Assembly (NCBI GenBank): GCA_900321795.1
Contig: ONXO01000052.1
Span: 1-17,161 of the forward strand
Source: an uncultured Eubacteriales bacterium
GTDB lineage: Bacteria; Bacillota_I; Bacilli_A; RF39; UBA660
Reading direction: 5' to 3'
DNA length: 17,161 nt
Shown: piece by piece, positions 7,200 to 14,648 of the stretch
Position numbering within the stretch: position 1 is the stretch's first letter
Layout: every line of letters starts with the position of its first letter
The notes under the pieces: model-generated
Told to the model about the DNA's origin: nothing
Database searches by the model: none
The model's input: only the letters and a program-made list of their open reading frames with translations
Translations under genes and position numbers: made by a program

Positions 7200-8372
7200 A
7201 TGAAGAAAGATAAAGTAAATGTTGAAGAATTAAATAATGTAATAACAACTGGCAGCAAAATATTAAAGATAGCTTATGTATTTATGATAATGGCATTAGT
7301 TGCAGCTGTTGTGTTTGTTTTAAGAGAATTAAATATATTTCCTATATTATTTACTATACTTAAAGTAATAAGTCCTTTCTTCATAGGATTCATTTTGGCA
7401 TGGCTTGTTAATCCGCTTATTAATAGATTTGCTGAAAAAGGCATGAAAAGAGGACTTGCAGTTGCACTTGTATATTTACTAGTAGCGATAGTTTTATATC
7501 TATTCTGTCTAGCTGTTATACCATCACTAATTAATCAGCTAAATGACTTTGCTAAGACAATACCTACTTATATTAATCAAGCAGGTGAGTTTATAAATAA
7601 TATATTTAATAAACTTGGAGATTCTACTAAAATAGATATGACCGAAGCTAAAGTAAACTTCTTAAATTACATAGAGAACTTTGGTAAAAACATAGCAAGT
7701 GATTTACCTACAACACTTATAAGCGTTTTACAAGATGTCGTTAGTGGTATTGGTTCTTTCTTAATAGCAATTATGATAGCATTTTATTTATCACTTAATT
7801 TTAACAATGTAAATAAATTTATAATTAATATGGTACCTAAGAAGTTTAGATTAGAAACATCTTACTTATTTAGTAATATAAGTGATGTGCTTTATAAGTT
7901 TGTAAATGGAACTTTATGGATGAGCGTGCTTTTATTTATAATACACGTAATAGCTTTCTCATTGATAGGTTTAAACTCTCCAATATTATTTAGCTTATTT
8001 TGTGCAGTAACTAACCTTATACCTTATGTTGGGCCATATATTGGAGCAATCCCGGCAATACTTGTAGGTTTTAGTCAAAGTTCATTAATTGGTATATTAG
8101 TACTTATCTTTATAATGGTGTTTCAAACTATTGAAGGAAATATAATACATCCAATAGTAATAGGTAAACAAACTGATTTGCATCCAATAACTATAATTAT
8201 CTCATTATTAATATTTGAATACTTCTTTGGAATATTTGGAATGGTAATAGCAACACCAGTAATGGCAGTTCTTAAAGTAATATATTTATTCTTAGATGAG
8301 AAATTTGATTTCTTTGGCTATGCTAAGGAAACAAATGTAAAAAAAGAAATAAGTAAAGTAAAACTAAAATAG
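7200..8372 (+). CDS. AI-2E-family membrane transporter (YrrI-like)
   Basis: A 390-residue integral membrane protein of the AI-2E family transporter superfamily (TqsA/YdiK/YrrI group). Members have been linked to autoinducer-2 export, sodium/proton antiport or unknown solutes, so the substrate cannot be assigned. About eight hydrophobic segments are visible, roughly at 24-44, 47-70, 80-105, 160-190, 225-248, 250-282, 290-320 and 330-365, with the soluble, amphipathic stretch at about 110-155 typical of the family. The conserved LIPYVGPYIGAIPA and GNIIHPIVIGK segments fall in the C-terminal half. The start ATG follows AGGAGATGG. Its place between recD2 and alaS matches yrrI in B. subtilis. It has its own terminator at 8387-8409. 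Confidence 0.85.
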   Translation: MKKDKVNVEELNNVITTGSKILKIAYVFMIMALVAAVVFVLRELNIFPILFTILKVISPFFIGFILAWLVNPLINRFAEKGMKRGLAVALVYLLVAIVLYLFCLAVIPSLINQLNDFAKTIPTYINQAGEFINNIFNKLGDSTKIDMTEAKVNFLNYIENFGKNIASDLPTTLISVLQDVVSGIGSFLIAIMIAFYLSLNFNNVNKFIINMVPKKFRLETSYLFSNISDVLYKFVNGTLWMSVLLFIIHVIAFSLIGLNSPILFSLFCAVTNLIPYVGPYIGAIPAILVGFSQSSLIGILVLIFIMVFQTIEGNIIHPIVIGKQTDLHPITIIISLLIFEYFFGIFGMVIATPVMAVLKVIYLFLDEKFDFFGYAKETNVKKEISKVKLK

Positions 8373-8386
8373 AATAATAATGAAAT

Positions 8387-8409
8387 GCGAGCTATGTGCT
8401 TGCTTTTTT
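8387..8409 (+). terminator. Rho-independent terminator after the AI-2E-family gene
   Basis: GCGAGC at 8387-8392 pairs with GCTTGC at 8398-8403 (one G-T wobble), loop TATGT, followed by six T. The -35 of the next promoter lies in its right arm. Confidence 0.8.
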
Positions 8410-8428
8410 GTCTTATTTTTTGTATAAT
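8400..8428 (+). promoter_or_regulatory. Promoter of the T-box operon
   Basis: TTGCTT at 8400-8405, a 17-base spacer and TATAAT at 8423-8428. Transcription would begin near 8435, giving a leader of about 200 nt before the attenuator. Confidence 0.65.
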
Positions 8429-8435
8429 TTAGTTT

Positions 8436-8634
8436 GTAAAGCGATAAAAAGAAATTAGTAAAATAATTTTAATTATTAAGAGAGTTCTTATATGGTGAAA
8501 GAGAATTAATTAATTTATTTGAAGCTCTTCTTTTAGTGAAGCTAATGACTTCCGGTTAATTACCGTTATCAAGTAAGAGATACAATATGGATGGTACCAC
8601 GGCTTTTTCGTTCCAGGAAAAGGCTGTGTTTTTT
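8436..8634 (+). promoter_or_regulatory. T-box riboswitch, tRNA-Ala specific
   Basis: T-box leaders bind a cognate tRNA and antiterminate when it is uncharged. The antiterminator T-box sequence GGATGGTACCACGG at 8589-8602 is unmistakable and overlaps the left arm of the attenuator at 8598-8628. Upstream, TTAAGAGAG (about 8476-8484) can pair with TTCTTTTAG (8528-8536) to form the base of Stem I, leaving GAAGCTC at 8521-8527 as specifier loop with GCT at 8524-8526. A second GAAGCT follows at 8538-8543. Both triplets are GCU (alanine), which agrees with alaS downstream. CGGT/ACCG at about 8553-8565 forms a small Stem-III-like hairpin before CGTTATC. The leader is short. Which GCU is read is not settled by inspection. 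Confidence 0.9.
8598..8634 (+). terminator. T-box attenuator terminator
   Basis: A 12-bp stem (8598-8609 with 8617-8628, two wobble pairs, 7-base loop) followed by six T. Its left arm includes the 3' half of the T-box sequence, so it is mutually exclusive with the antiterminator. It lies 20 bases before the first start codon. Confidence 0.92.
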
Positions 8635-8653
8635 ATTTAAAGGAGATGATAAA

Positions 8654-9208
8654 ATGGATCTTAGAGAAAAACAGGCAAAAATAATTGTTTTAAGTGGTAA
8701 AGCAAGAACTGGTAAAGATACTTCTGGTTTATACTTTAAAGAATACTACGAAAGTAAAGGCTTCAAAGTAAAACTGCTTGCTTATGCATCATACATTAAG
8801 ATGTATGCTAAAGAAATAATAGACTGGGATGGAACGGATGAGACTAAACCTAGAAGCTTTCTTCAGGAGCTTGGAACAGAGATTATAAGAGAAAGAATAG
8901 ATAAACTTTTCTTTGTAAATAGGATTATAGAAGATATAAAAGTTTATAGTTTCTTTTTTGATGTAATAGTTATTACTGATGCTAGAGTAGAAGAAGAGAT
9001 AGTTAATTTAAAAAGATGCTTTAAAGATGTTGTATCTATTAATGTTGAAAGACCTGGCTTTGTAAATGAACTTAACACTAATGAACAAAAGCATTTAACA
9101 GAAGTAGGTTTGGATAGATTTGAAGGATATGACTACATATTAGTAAATGATAGTTCTTTAGATGAATTAAGAAATAAAGTAAATAATATAGGAGATGAGA
9201 TTAAATGA
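8654..9208 (+). CDS. Deoxynucleoside monophosphate kinase-like P-loop protein
   Basis: A 184-residue P-loop protein. The start is ATG 8654, preceded by AAAGGAGATG; an in-frame ATG at 8591 lies inside the T-box and is not credible. Walker A is GKARTGKDT at 15-23, with the GKDT ending seen in T4 gp1-type dNMP kinases, and ITDARVEEEI at about 113-122 matches the DVRFxNE-type motif of the same family. Such enzymes phosphorylate dNMPs; a related nucleotide or CoA-pathway kinase is possible. It is an odd first gene for an alanine-responsive operon, since nothing known links it to alanine charging. Its TGA overlaps the alaS ATG (ATGA), so translation is coupled. No sign of recent phage origin is visible in codon use. 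Confidence 0.7.
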   Translation: MDLREKQAKIIVLSGKARTGKDTSGLYFKEYYESKGFKVKLLAYASYIKMYAKEIIDWDGTDETKPRSFLQELGTEIIRERIDKLFFVNRIIEDIKVYSFFFDVIVITDARVEEEIVNLKRCFKDVVSINVERPGFVNELNTNEQKHLTEVGLDRFEGYDYILVNDSSLDELRNKVNNIGDEIK

Positions 9209-10950
9209 ATTTAAAAGATTTATATATTGATTATTTTGTGAGCAAAGGACATAAACAAATACCATCAAGCCCTGTTGTACCTGAAAACGACGGAAGTGTA
9301 TTATTTAACACAGCAGGTATGCAACCTTTAATACCTTATTTGTTAGGGCAACCTCATCCTTATGGAAAGAGACTATGCGACTATCAAAAATGTATAAGAA
9401 CTAACGACTTAGAGGCTATTGGAGATACGTATCACCATACATTTTTTGAAATGTTAGGCAACTGGTCACTAGGCGATTACTTTAAAAAAGAAGCAATTAA
9501 TTATAGTTTCGAGTTTATAACAAAGTATTTGAACATTCCGCTAGAAAGATTTGCTGTTACTGTTTTTGCTGGAAACGATTTAATTCCAAAGGATACAGAG
9601 GCTAAAGAAATATGGTTATCTCTAGGAGTTAAAGAAGAGAGAATAGCTGAGACAGTTGAAGATAACTTTTGGATAGCAGGAGAAACAGGACCTTGTGGAC
9701 CAGATACTGAGATGTTTTACTTTAGAAGTGATGATCCTGTACCTGATAAGTTTGATCCAGAGGATAGTAGATGGGTTGAAATTTGGAATAATGTCTTTAT
9801 GCAATATAATAAAGATAAAAACGGCAATATTACCGAGCTACCTAGTAAAAACGTAGATACTGGTATGGGTGTGGAAAGAGTAGTATCAATACTTGAAGGG
9901 GTAAACGATAACTATGCATCAAGTGTATGGAAAGATGTCATCGAGCTTATTGAAAGTATGAGTAACGTAACATATGAAGAAAATTCTGAAAGCATGAGAA
10001 TAGTAGCTGATCACTTAAGGACTGCTGTATTTATAAGTGCAGATAAATCTGGCATTAAACCTTCAAATGTCGGGGCTGGATATATCTTAAGAAGACTTAT
10101 AAGAAGAAGTATAAGACATGCTAAAACTCTTGGAATAGATGTTAATTCTAACTGGGAAGAAGTGCTTGCTTTAAAAATCATAGATAAATATGCTAAATAT
10201 TATAGTGAACTTACTGATAATAAAGATGTTGTTTTAGAAGTATTAAGAAACGAAAAAATCAAGTTTAATAGAACACTTGAAAAAGGTTTAAGAGAGTTTG
10301 AAAAAATCATATCTAATATTGATAAAGAAATAGATGCTACAAGTGCATTTAGATTGTATGATACATATGGTTTTCCAATTGAACTTACTGAAGAGCTTGC
10401 TAAAGAAAAAGGTTTAACCGTGGATACAAATGGATTTAAAGAAAAGTTTAAAGCACATCAAGACTTATCTAGAACTGCATCGAGTGGCATGTTTAAAGGT
10501 GGCCTTGCTGGTAATGGGGAAATAGAAACTAGGTATCACACAGCAACACATCTTTTAAATGCAGCACTTAAAGTCGTAGTAGGTCCAGGAGTTCATCAAA
10601 TGGGAAGCAATATTACTGAAGAAAGAATGAGATTTGATTTTTCTTGTGACCATAAGTTAACTGACGAAGAAAAAGAAAAAGCTGAAACTTTAGTAAATAC
10701 ATGGATAGGTGAAGGCTTAACTGTTAGATGTGATGAAATGAAAAAGGAAGAAGCAATAGCTTCAGGAGCTGAATGCATGTTTATAGAAAAATATCCCGAT
10801 ATAGTAACAGTATACTCAATTGGAGAAATATCTAAAGAACTATGCGGTGGGCCACATGTTAAAAACACGAGTGAACTGGGACATTTCAAGATAATTAAAG
10901 AAGAAGCATCTAGTGCAGGAGTAAGAAGAATAAAGGCGGTTTTAGAGTGA
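9205..10950 (+). CDS. alaS: Alanyl-tRNA synthetase, short form lacking C-Ala and the editing beta-barrel
   Basis: AlaRS charges tRNA-Ala and hydrolyses Ser/Gly-tRNA-Ala. The class II catalytic domain fills about 1-240, with NTAGMQPLIPYL, CIRTNDLEAIGDTYHHTFFEMLGN and GMGVERV visible. The tRNA-recognition helices follow (HLRTAVF, GYILRRLIRRSIRH) to about 420. The editing/zinc region has HTATH at 445-449 and CGGPH at 547-551. Most bacterial enzymes are about 870-880 residues. This one has 581 because a linker with MFKGGLAGNG replaces the roughly 100-residue beta-barrel before HxxxH, and it stops right after the CGGPH segment with no coiled-coil/C-Ala domain. The reading frame is unbroken, the stop overlaps rlmN, and all catalytic motifs are present, so it should be functional. 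From memory this layout resembles AlaRS of Candidate Phyla Radiation bacteria. Confidence 0.93.
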   Translation: MNLKDLYIDYFVSKGHKQIPSSPVVPENDGSVLFNTAGMQPLIPYLLGQPHPYGKRLCDYQKCIRTNDLEAIGDTYHHTFFEMLGNWSLGDYFKKEAINYSFEFITKYLNIPLERFAVTVFAGNDLIPKDTEAKEIWLSLGVKEERIAETVEDNFWIAGETGPCGPDTEMFYFRSDDPVPDKFDPEDSRWVEIWNNVFMQYNKDKNGNITELPSKNVDTGMGVERVVSILEGVNDNYASSVWKDVIELIESMSNVTYEENSESMRIVADHLRTAVFISADKSGIKPSNVGAGYILRRLIRRSIRHAKTLGIDVNSNWEEVLALKIIDKYAKYYSELTDNKDVVLEVLRNEKIKFNRTLEKGLREFEKIISNIDKEIDATSAFRLYDTYGFPIELTEELAKEKGLTVDTNGFKEKFKAHQDLSRTASSGMFKGGLAGNGEIETRYHTATHLLNAALKVVVGPGVHQMGSNITEERMRFDFSCDHKLTDEEKEKAETLVNTWIGEGLTVRCDEMKKEEAIASGAECMFIEKYPDIVTVYSIGEISKELCGGPHVKNTSELGHFKIIKEEASSAGVRRIKAVLE

Positions 10951-11966
10951 GAAGTATATTTGATTTAACACTAAATGAACTTGAAGATATACTTATAAAT
11001 AATGGTTTTAAAAAGTTTAATAGTGTTCAAGTATTTGAAGGAGTATACAAACAAAAAGTACGTTCCTTTGATGATATAACTAATATAAGTAAAGATTTAA
11101 AAGCTTTTCTTAATAGTAATTTTTCACTTAAATATTTAAATATTTTAACGTCTTTAGAAAGTGAAGATGCTAATAAATATTTACTTGAAGTAGAAGGTAG
11201 CACTGTTGAAGTGGTGCTTATGAAACAGTCTTATGGTAATAGCCTTTGTATATCTAGTCAAATAGGATGTAACATGGCATGTGCTTTTTGCGAAAGTGGA
11301 AGACTTAAAAGACTTAGAAATCTTTCGGTTAGTGAAATGGTTCTTGAAGTTTTAACTATAGAAAGAGCAATAAACGAAAGAATAGGTAATGTAGTAGTTA
11401 TGGGAATAGGCGAGCCTTTTGATAACTATGAGAACTTAATTAAGTTTTTAAATATATTAACTTGTCCTAAAGGTATAGATTTAGGATCTAGAAAGATAAC
11501 GGTAAGTACATGTGGTTTGGTGCCTAAAATAAAAGAGTTCGCACATCTAAACACTCAGGTAAATTTGGCAATAAGTCTTCATGCACCAAATGATAAAATA
11601 AGAAATGAATTAATGCCAATAAATAAAGCTTATAATATTGAAAAACTTATGGAAGCGATTGATTATTACATAAAAGAAACTAATAGAAGAGTAACTATTG
11701 AATATATACTCCTAAATAGTATAAATGATAGTTTAGAAAATGCTAAAGAACTAGCCAATCTTTTAAAAGGCAAACTTGTTTATGTAAACTTGATTCCTTA
11801 TAACTCTACATCGAGTTCTTTTGCTAGAAGTTCTAAAAATAGAATAGAAGAGTTCTTCGATTATCTAACTAAAGCCGGTATAAATGTTCAAAAAAGAAGA
11901 GAAATGGGGAAAAACATAAAAGGAGCTTGTGGACAGTTAAAAGCAAGTTATGAAAGTGAAATATAA
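10947..11966 (+). CDS. rlmN: RlmN, 23S rRNA A2503 / tRNA A37 C2-methyltransferase
   Basis: RlmN is a radical SAM enzyme that methylates C2 of adenine 2503 in 23S rRNA (and A37 in some tRNAs). The 339 residues fit the family (about 350). The GTG start at 10947 overlaps the alaS stop (GTGA) and follows AAAGGCGG. The N-terminal IFDLTLNELEDIL and the KFNSVQVFEGVY helix domain are typical. The iron-sulfur cluster cysteines are C108, C112 and C115 (CNMACAFC), followed by GIGEPFDNYEN, STCGLVP and ISLHAPND. The C-terminal catalytic cysteine is C328 in GACGQL. In B. subtilis rlmN heads the prpC-prkC cluster; here it is the last gene of the alaS operon, and prpC has its own promoter. Confidence 0.95.
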   Translation: MRSIFDLTLNELEDILINNGFKKFNSVQVFEGVYKQKVRSFDDITNISKDLKAFLNSNFSLKYLNILTSLESEDANKYLLEVEGSTVEVVLMKQSYGNSLCISSQIGCNMACAFCESGRLKRLRNLSVSEMVLEVLTIERAINERIGNVVVMGIGEPFDNYENLIKFLNILTCPKGIDLGSRKITVSTCGLVPKIKEFAHLNTQVNLAISLHAPNDKIRNELMPINKAYNIEKLMEAIDYYIKETNRRVTIEYILLNSINDSLENAKELANLLKGKLVYVNLIPYNSTSSSFARSSKNRIEEFFDYLTKAGINVQKRREMGKNIKGACGQLKASYESEI

Positions 11967-11974
11967 AGATATTT

Positions 11975-12005
11975 GAAAAACAAAGTAGTTTATACTTTGT
12001 TTTTC
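11975..12005 (+). terminator. Long AT-rich hairpin terminator after rlmN
   Basis: A perfect 13-bp inverted repeat (11975-11987 with 11993-12005, 5-base loop). The T run is within the right arm and an A run is within the left, so it could act on both strands. It closes the T-box operon. Confidence 0.75.
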
Positions 12006-12019
12006 GTGTACATTAAATT

Positions 12020-12041
12020 GTAAAATCTTTAGTTATTTTAC
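12020..12041. repeat. Inverted repeat upstream of the prpC promoter
   Basis: GTAAAAT at 12020-12026 is mirrored by ATTTTAC at 12035-12041 with an 8-base spacer, 22 bases before the -35 of the prpC promoter. No T run follows. It could be an operator or a secondary hairpin; nothing else supports a role. Confidence 0.3.
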
Positions 12042-12062
12042 GTATACTTAACTAGCAGTACT

Positions 12063-12090
12063 TTGACAAAAGACTAAATTGTGATATACT
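12063..12090 (+). promoter_or_regulatory. Promoter of the prpC-prkC-rsgA-rpe operon
   Basis: Consensus TTGACA at 12063-12068, a 16-base spacer and TATACT at 12085-12090 with an extended TGA. Transcription start near 12097. Confidence 0.8.
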
Positions 12091-12135
12091 TAATATGATT
12101 AATAGATAAGAAATTAGGAAAGAGGCGATTATTAT

Positions 12136-12876
12136 ATGCTAGCACATTATCAGACAGATGCGGGTAAAGTTAGGTCACATAATGAAGATAGTGTTACTAT
12201 CGTTCAAAACGAAAGTGGAGATTACCTTTTGATGGTAGCAGATGGTATGGGTGGACATAAGGCTGGAGAAGTAGCTTCATCTATGGCTGTTACAACAATT
12301 GGAAGTAGATTTCAAAAGTCTTCATCATTAGGAAGCAAAATGGACGCGATTAACTGGATAAAAGAAATATATGGAGAAGTAAATACTAGCATTATAAAAT
12401 ATGCCCAGGAACATGTTGATAGTCAAGGGCTTGGAACTACTTTAGTGTGTGCAATTTATTCTAAAGATTATCTAATATTTGCTAATGTGGGTGATTCTAG
12501 CGGTTTTGTATATAAAAATAAAAAACTATATAAAGTAACTAAAGACCATACATTAGTAAACTTGCTTGTTGAAAGTGGTGAATTAAGGGAAGAAGAAGCT
12601 GAACATCATCCACAGAAAAATGTTTTGATGAAAGCTTTAGGAGCTGCTGAAAAGACTGAGCCTGATGTCTTTGTTGTGGAAGATCCGGTAGATGGAATAC
12701 TACTTGCAAGCGACGGCTTGACAAACATGATAGAAAAAGAACAAATAGAAAGGGTACTTAATGACGAAAGTCTAGACATAGAAGAGAAGGTAGACAAGTT
12801 AATATTAAAAGCTAACTTGCGAGGGGGTAATGATAATATTTCAGTCGCATATTTAAGTGAGGTTGGTGAAAAGTAG
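12136..12876 (+). CDS. prpC: PP2C-family Ser/Thr protein phosphatase (PrpC/Stp)
   Basis: The phosphatase removes phosphate from PrkC and its substrates. The 246 residues match PrpC (254 in B. subtilis). The PPM metal-binding motifs are all there: HNED at 15-18, ADGMGGH with Asp36, GTT in motif 5, LLASDGLTN with Asp193, and GGNDNIS with Asp233. In motif 6 the usual GDSR is GDSS (119-122), losing the arginine common in the family. The flap-like segment with DHTLVNLLVESGEL and the HPQKNVLMKALG stretch are typical. No signal or membrane segment, so cytoplasmic. The start ATG follows GAAAGAGG. The stop TAG overlaps the GTG of prkC by one base. Confidence 0.95.
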   Translation: MLAHYQTDAGKVRSHNEDSVTIVQNESGDYLLMVADGMGGHKAGEVASSMAVTTIGSRFQKSSSLGSKMDAINWIKEIYGEVNTSIIKYAQEHVDSQGLGTTLVCAIYSKDYLIFANVGDSSGFVYKNKKLYKVTKDHTLVNLLVESGELREEEAEHHPQKNVLMKALGAAEKTEPDVFVVEDPVDGILLASDGLTNMIEKEQIERVLNDESLDIEEKVDKLILKANLRGGNDNISVAYLSEVGEK

Positions 12877-14648
12877 TGATAATTAAAGGTAGTAAAATAA
12901 ATGATAGATATTCTATTATAAGAACGCTAGGAGAGGGTGGAATGGCTAATGTTTATTTAGCTTATGACACTATACTTGATAGAAACGTTGCTGTAAAAGT
13001 GTTGAGAGGAGACTTAGCAACTGATGAGAAGTTTGTTCGAAGATTCCAAAGAGAAGCATTGTCTGCATCTAATTTGTATCATCCTAATATAGTTCAAATA
13101 TATGATTTTGACCAATGGGAAGATAATTACTATATAGTAATGGAATATGTGGAAGGAAGAACTTTAAAACAGCTTCTAAAAAGAAGAGGAGCTTTGACTA
13201 TAACAGAAGTAATTGATATAATGAGTCAAGTGACTGATGGAATGGCTCATGCTCATGATGCTTATATTATTCATAGAGATATAAAACCTCAAAATATAAT
13301 GATACTTGATAACGGTCTTATAAAAATAACAGACTTTGGTATAGCTATGGCACTTAACAACACACAACTAACACAAACTAACTCTGTAATGGGATCAGTT
13401 CACTATTTACCACCAGAACAAGCTGCTGGCAAAGGTTCAACTATAAAGAGCGATATATATTCTATGGGTGTTCTTATGTATGAACTTCTTGCAGGTGAGG
13501 TACCTTTTAAAGGAGATAACGCAGTAGAAATAGCACTTAAACACTTAAAAGAACCACTTCCATCAATTAGGAAAATATTACCAGAACTACCACAGTCTAT
13601 TGAGAACATAATAATAAAAGCAACAGCTAAAAATCCTGCTAATAGATATAAAGATGCTAGAGAAATGCATCAAGATATAATAACTGCTATGGACGAATCA
13701 AGGGCTAATGAAAAAAGATATGTTTATCCATATCCAGAAAATGATAATGAAACTACTAAAGTACTTGACGATGCGGTTAAAGAAGTACAAAGGCAGGAAA
13801 TCAAGGAAAGTGAAGAGTTTATGAAAGATGAAGAAGAAAGTGTAAGCCAAAATAAACTTTTGATAATCTTAGCAAGCATATTTACTGGTTTAGTAGTACT
13901 TGCTTGTGCCATTGTTTTCTTACTTCCTAGATTATCTGGTAGTAAAACACTTGAAATACCTGATTTAAAAGGTAAAAGTAAAAGTGAAGCAATAAGTACA
14001 TTAACTAAAATGGGATTTAACTTAACTTGTACTGATGGAAAAGACACTAATTTAGAAGCGTCTGATACAATTGAAGAGGGATATGTAGTTAGAACAGATC
14101 CTGATGCTGGTACACTAGTTAAAGAAGGAAGAAATGTATGTATTAAAGTATCTTCTGGTGAAGCTAGTTTTGAATTATCTAATTATATTGGTAGAAATTA
14201 TCTTGAAGTTAAAGGTGAATTACAAGCACAGTGTAAAGAAGTAGGATGCACAGTAGCTTTAGATAAGAAAAAAATAAAGGAAGAAGAAAAAGATAAATAT
14301 AAAGATGATGAAGTAATGGAAACACTTCCTGAAAGTGGAGAAATAATAAAGAAAGGTACTAAGATAATTCTTTATACTCCGGATGTTGAAATTTTATATC
14401 CAGACTTTAGTACTTTTACAGAAGAGCAGCTTGATGAGTATGCAACTAAATATGGATTGGTACTTCAAAAAGAGTATCAAGAGAATTCTTTATTAGAACC
14501 AGGCACAATAACATATCAAAACAGAAAGAAAGGCGATCCAGTAATTGCTGGTGTAACACTAAAAGTAACAATAACAAAAGCACCAGGTGCTGTAGAAGAT
14601 GTAGTACTTCCAGTAGAAAATGAGGAAAGCGAAAGCAATAATGAATAA
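12876..14648 (+). CDS. prkC: PASTA-domain Ser/Thr protein kinase (PrkC/Stk)
   Basis: A membrane receptor kinase that senses peptidoglycan fragments or lipid II outside and phosphorylates cell-wall, translation and metabolic proteins inside. Of 590 residues, about 1-270 form a Hanks-type kinase: GEGGMANV glycine loop, Lys41 in AVKVL, HRDIKPQN with Asp135, DFG at 153-155, and HYLPPEQ in the activation/P+1 segment. A charged juxtamembrane linker (about 280-325) is followed by one membrane helix at about 328-350. Three PASTA-like extracellular repeats follow, about 357-428, 429-500 and 501-575, then an acidic tail. The GTG start overlaps the prpC stop (TAGTG). Pairing with prpC, rsgA and rpe is the same as in B. 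subtilis. Confidence 0.95.
   Translation: MIIKGSKINDRYSIIRTLGEGGMANVYLAYDTILDRNVAVKVLRGDLATDEKFVRRFQREALSASNLYHPNIVQIYDFDQWEDNYYIVMEYVEGRTLKQLLKRRGALTITEVIDIMSQVTDGMAHAHDAYIIHRDIKPQNIMILDNGLIKITDFGIAMALNNTQLTQTNSVMGSVHYLPPEQAAGKGSTIKSDIYSMGVLMYELLAGEVPFKGDNAVEIALKHLKEPLPSIRKILPELPQSIENIIIKATAKNPANRYKDAREMHQDIITAMDESRANEKRYVYPYPENDNETTKVLDDAVKEVQRQEIKESEEFMKDEEESVSQNKLLIILASIFTGLVVLACAIVFLLPRLSGSKTLEIPDLKGKSKSEAISTLTKMGFNLTCTDGKDTNLEASDTIEEGYVVRTDPDAGTLVKEGRNVCIKVSSGEASFELSNYIGRNYLEVKGELQAQCKEVGCTVALDKKKIKEEEKDKYKDDEVMETLPESGEIIKKGTKIILYTPDVEILYPDFSTFTEEQLDEYATKYGLVLQKEYQENSLLEPGTITYQNRKKGDPVIAGVTLKVTITKAPGAVEDVVLPVENEESESNNE

Noticed and set aside
8591..8653. Longer start for the kinase-like gene at ATG 8591
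   Set aside because: The ATG lies inside the T-box sequence and the frame would run through the attenuator hairpin. ATG 8654 has AAAGGAGATG just upstream and begins the conserved P-loop region properly.
9205..10950. alaS as a truncated pseudogene or frameshift
   Set aside because: The missing parts are an internal barrel and the C-terminus at once, all motifs are intact, and the stop overlaps the rlmN start. No remnant of C-Ala is visible after the stop.
10948..10950. TGA read as tryptophan, as in Mycoplasma
   Set aside because: alaS, the kinase-like gene and oapA end at TGA, and tryptophans in the conserved proteins use TGG.
14620..14640. Longer start for rsgA at ATG 14620
   Set aside because: It adds only MRKAKAI, which is the prkC tail read in another frame. 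ATG 14641 has GAGGAAAG upstream and the expected N-terminus.
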